Assembly (NCBI GenBank): GCA_944325475.1
Contig: CALVAF010000167.1
Coordinates: forward strand, 1-6,126
Direction of reading: 5' to 3'
Length of the DNA stretch: 6,126 nt
From: an uncultured Helicobacter sp.
GTDB lineage: Bacteria > Campylobacterota > Campylobacteria > Campylobacterales > Helicobacteraceae
Shown: piece by piece, positions 5,256 through 6,126 of the stretch
Numbering within the stretch: position 1 is the stretch's first letter
Layout of the letters: each line of letters starts with the position of its first letter
Position numbers and translations under genes: made by a program
Notes under the pieces: model-generated
Told to the model about the DNA's origin: nothing
Database searches by the model: none
Seen by the model: only the letters and a program-made list of their open reading frames with translations

Positions 5256-5728
5256 ATCTAACACAAGAAAATTTGCAAAAGATTGGGATAAACTTAGATT
5301 GCGATATGCTTTTGCCTTTGTTTGAAAAATATCAAATCAACACTCTAAATCGCATTTGTGGCTTCCTAGCTCAATGTGCTCACGAAAGCGGGAATTTCAA
5401 ATGTAAAGAAGAAAATCTAAATTACAGCTCAAAGGCTCTTTTGGCAGTTTTTCCAAAATATTTTAAAAACATAGATGAGGCAAATAAATGCGCAAGAAAG
5501 CCTGAAGAAATTGCCAATAAAGTCTATGCAAATAGAATGGGAAATGGCGATGAAAGTAGCAAAGAGGGATATAAATATAGAGGCAGAGGATACATACAGC
5601 TTACTGGCAAAAACAATTATGAAAACTTCGCCAAATGTATCGGCAAAGACATAGAGGAAACTCTTGAATATTGCCTAAGCGATCAAGGTGCTTTGGAATC
5701 GGCATTGTTTTTTTTGGCAAAAAAATAA
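5252..5728 (+). CDS. GH19 chitinase/lysozyme-like cell-wall hydrolase, C-terminus frameshifted at a T8 run
   Basis: As read, this is a 158-aa glycoside hydrolase family 19 protein. Members cleave beta-1,4 bonds of chitin or, in many phage and bacterial versions, the peptidoglycan sugar chain. Signature: FLAQCAHESGNF (38-49) with E45 as probable catalytic acid, EENLNYSS (53-60) with E54 as probable base nine residues on (the spacing of short bacterial GH19 enzymes), LLAVFPKYF (63-71), IANKVYANRMGNG (87-99) and YKYRGRGYIQLTGKNNY (107-123). The frame ends ALFFLAKK where the family expects A-x-FW followed by a conserved tail; that tail follows in the +1 frame. Removing one T from the T8 at 5708-5715 gives ALFFWQKN and a 199-aa protein of normal size. 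There is no signal peptide, so export would need a holin-like partner or lysis. It is the last gene of the operon, coupled to the previous one by ATGA. Confidence 0.9.
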   Translation: MNLTQENLQKIGINLDCDMLLPLFEKYQINTLNRICGFLAQCAHESGNFKCKEENLNYSSKALLAVFPKYFKNIDEANKCARKPEEIANKVYANRMGNGDESSKEGYKYRGRGYIQLTGKNNYENFAKCIGKDIEETLEYCLSDQGALESALFFLAKK

Positions 5729-5852
5729 TTTGAATGATTTTTGTGATAAAGACGATATTGAGGGAATGACTAAAAGAATCAATGGTGGGCTTAATGGATT
5801 GGAGGAAAGAAAAAATAAATATGAAAAATTCAAAGAAATATTAGCCCAATAA
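5714..5852 (+). other. Out-of-frame C-terminal segment of the GH19 gene
   Basis: After the T8 run, the shifted frame reads FWQKNNLNDFCDKDD, then MTKRINGGLNGLEERKNKY, ending EILAQ at a TAA (5850-5852). The block TKRINGGLNGLEER is the typical closing motif of bacterial GH19 enzymes. This is therefore the true end of the hydrolase and not a separate gene; it has no start codon or ribosome site of its own. The segment shows no further damage, so the break is recent, reversible or an assembly error. Confidence 0.85.
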
Positions 5853-5890
5853 TAGCCCAAAATTGTTATGGGCTATTTTCTCTTTTTTAC
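5851..5890 (+). terminator. Rho-independent terminator of the DUF2589/GH19 operon
   Basis: AATAGCCCA (5851-5859) pairs with TGGGCTATT (5869-5877), a perfect 9-bp stem with a 9-base loop, followed by TTCTCTTTTTT. It overlaps the stop codon of the restored hydrolase frame, which supports 5852 as the real end of that gene. It also contains the far stop codon (5873-5875) of the opposing minus-strand gene, so the units converge here. Confidence 0.85.
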
Positions 5891-5999
5891 CAATTCCCTT
5901 TTCAATCTCCCCACTTCTTTTGCAAACTTGAAGTAAGCAATGGGTTTGTAGAGAATAGATTGTAGGGTAGAGAGGTATTGTGGTTTTAATAATATTTGT
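5873..5999 (-). other. Alternative C-terminal extension reached by changing the poly-G length
   Basis: With one more G (or two fewer), the minus-strand frame entering from 6126 continues past the tract as QILLKPQYLSTLQSILYKP, IAYFKFAKEVGRLKREL and VKKRK, to a TAG at 5875-5873. The residue composition looks like genuine protein, and the stop falls at the shared terminator. I read this as the full-length version of the gene. It is not an independent gene, because it lacks a start. Confidence 0.55.
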
Positions 6000-6126
6000 C
6001 CCCCCCCCCCCCACTAATATTATTAGTATTGTTATTTATGTTATTTTTACTCTTAAGAGTATTAGCTCTAATAAAAGCTTCCCCTAATTGATAAGTAAAG
6101 CATTCTTTTTCTTTTAAAGCTTCCTT
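5986..6126 (-). CDS. 3' end of a probable surface-glycan glycosyltransferase, phase-variable (partial)
   Basis: The gene enters from the right edge and reads KEALKEKECFTYQLGEAFIRAN on the minus strand, followed by an Asn-rich linker and then a poly-G tract. In this state it stops soon after (SGGGGDKYY, TAA at 5988-5986). The YQLGEAFIRA pattern resembles the C-terminal part I recall from Campylobacter and Helicobacter capsule or lipooligosaccharide glycosyltransferases; this is a weak, memory-based call. Poly-G tracts in such genes are classic contingency loci. The N-terminal catalytic part lies outside the window, so sugar and acceptor cannot be told. Confidence 0.55.
   Translation of the reverse strand, partial: KEALKEKECFTYQLGEAFIRANTLKSKNNINNNTNNISGGGGDKYY
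6000..6012. repeat. Homopolymer C13 (G13 in the minus-strand gene), probable phase-variation tract
   Basis: There are thirteen consecutive C on the plus strand inside the minus-strand coding frame. Its length determines which of two C-terminal frames is read, as expected of slipped-strand mispairing. Tract length from assembled reads is often wrong by one or more. Confidence 0.75.

Noticed and set aside
2928..5852. Ordinary prophage lysis module
   Set aside because: Apart from the GH19 enzyme there is no holin, spanin, tail, capsid, terminase or integrase gene in view. A remnant of a prophage cannot be fully excluded.
5675..5860. 61-aa open frame on the minus strand
   Set aside because: It is antisense to the GH19 tail, whose conserved motifs explain this stretch, and it overlaps the terminator.
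1..6126. tRNA or rRNA genes
   Set aside because: I saw no cloverleaf-like segment or conserved ribosomal RNA stretch on either strand; the non-coding gaps are AT-rich promoter, leader and terminator sequence.

Overview
The window is AT-rich and looks like a Helicobacter or Campylobacter relative (Campylobacterota). The basis is the strong A/T bias, near-perfect TATAAT -10 boxes, AAGGA-type ribosome sites, long poly-G/poly-C and poly-T tracts, and surface-glycan gene fragments carrying such tracts. This assignment rests on sequence character and remembered family patterns; no search was run.

Layout. (1) Bases 1-600 are a decayed surface-polysaccharide edge: a T25 run, a C6G12 run, an unassigned open frame on the plus strand, and a minus-strand remnant of a SAM-dependent methyltransferase. 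(2) Bases 672-2800 hold a minus-strand block of three genes for exported proteins. Two are diverged tandem paralogues of unknown function (2168-2710 and 1460-2035), each with its own TATAAT promoter and a similar leader. The third is an amino-acid-type solute-binding lipoprotein (721-1443), 16 bp behind the second paralogue and probably co-transcribed with it. (3) Bases 2836-2898 are an unusual divergent control region: a perfect 15-bp inverted repeat plus a 15-bp direct repeat, which gives three copies of GTGATTATT, next to a TATGAT -10 box.

(4) Bases 2928-5852 form a compact plus-strand operon of six genes: two different DUF2589 proteins (193 and 201 aa), an 89-aa protein, a 124-aa protein joined by an ATGA overlap, a 136-aa lysine-rich protein, and a GH19 chitinase/lysozyme-like hydrolase joined by another ATGA overlap. 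A strong terminator follows. This is the candidate undescribed system. It pairs DUF2589 proteins with a cell-wall hydrolase and three small unknown proteins, with no phage structural, holin, portal or integrase genes in view. I infer a wall-targeting lysis, release or competition function kept off by an operator-binding repressor; that is a hypothesis. As read, the hydrolase is frameshifted at a T8 run near its C-terminus. One T fewer restores a full 199-aa protein, so it may be phase-variable, rescued by slippage, decayed, or miscounted in the assembly.

(5) Bases 5873-6126 contain the 3' end of a minus-strand gene, probably a surface-glycan glycosyltransferase, with a 13-base poly-G tract (poly-C on the plus strand). 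The tract puts it out of frame with a plausible C-terminal extension, as in contingency genes. The whole cassette therefore lies between two degraded or phase-variable glycan genes, as expected for an accessory insertion in a surface-polysaccharide region.
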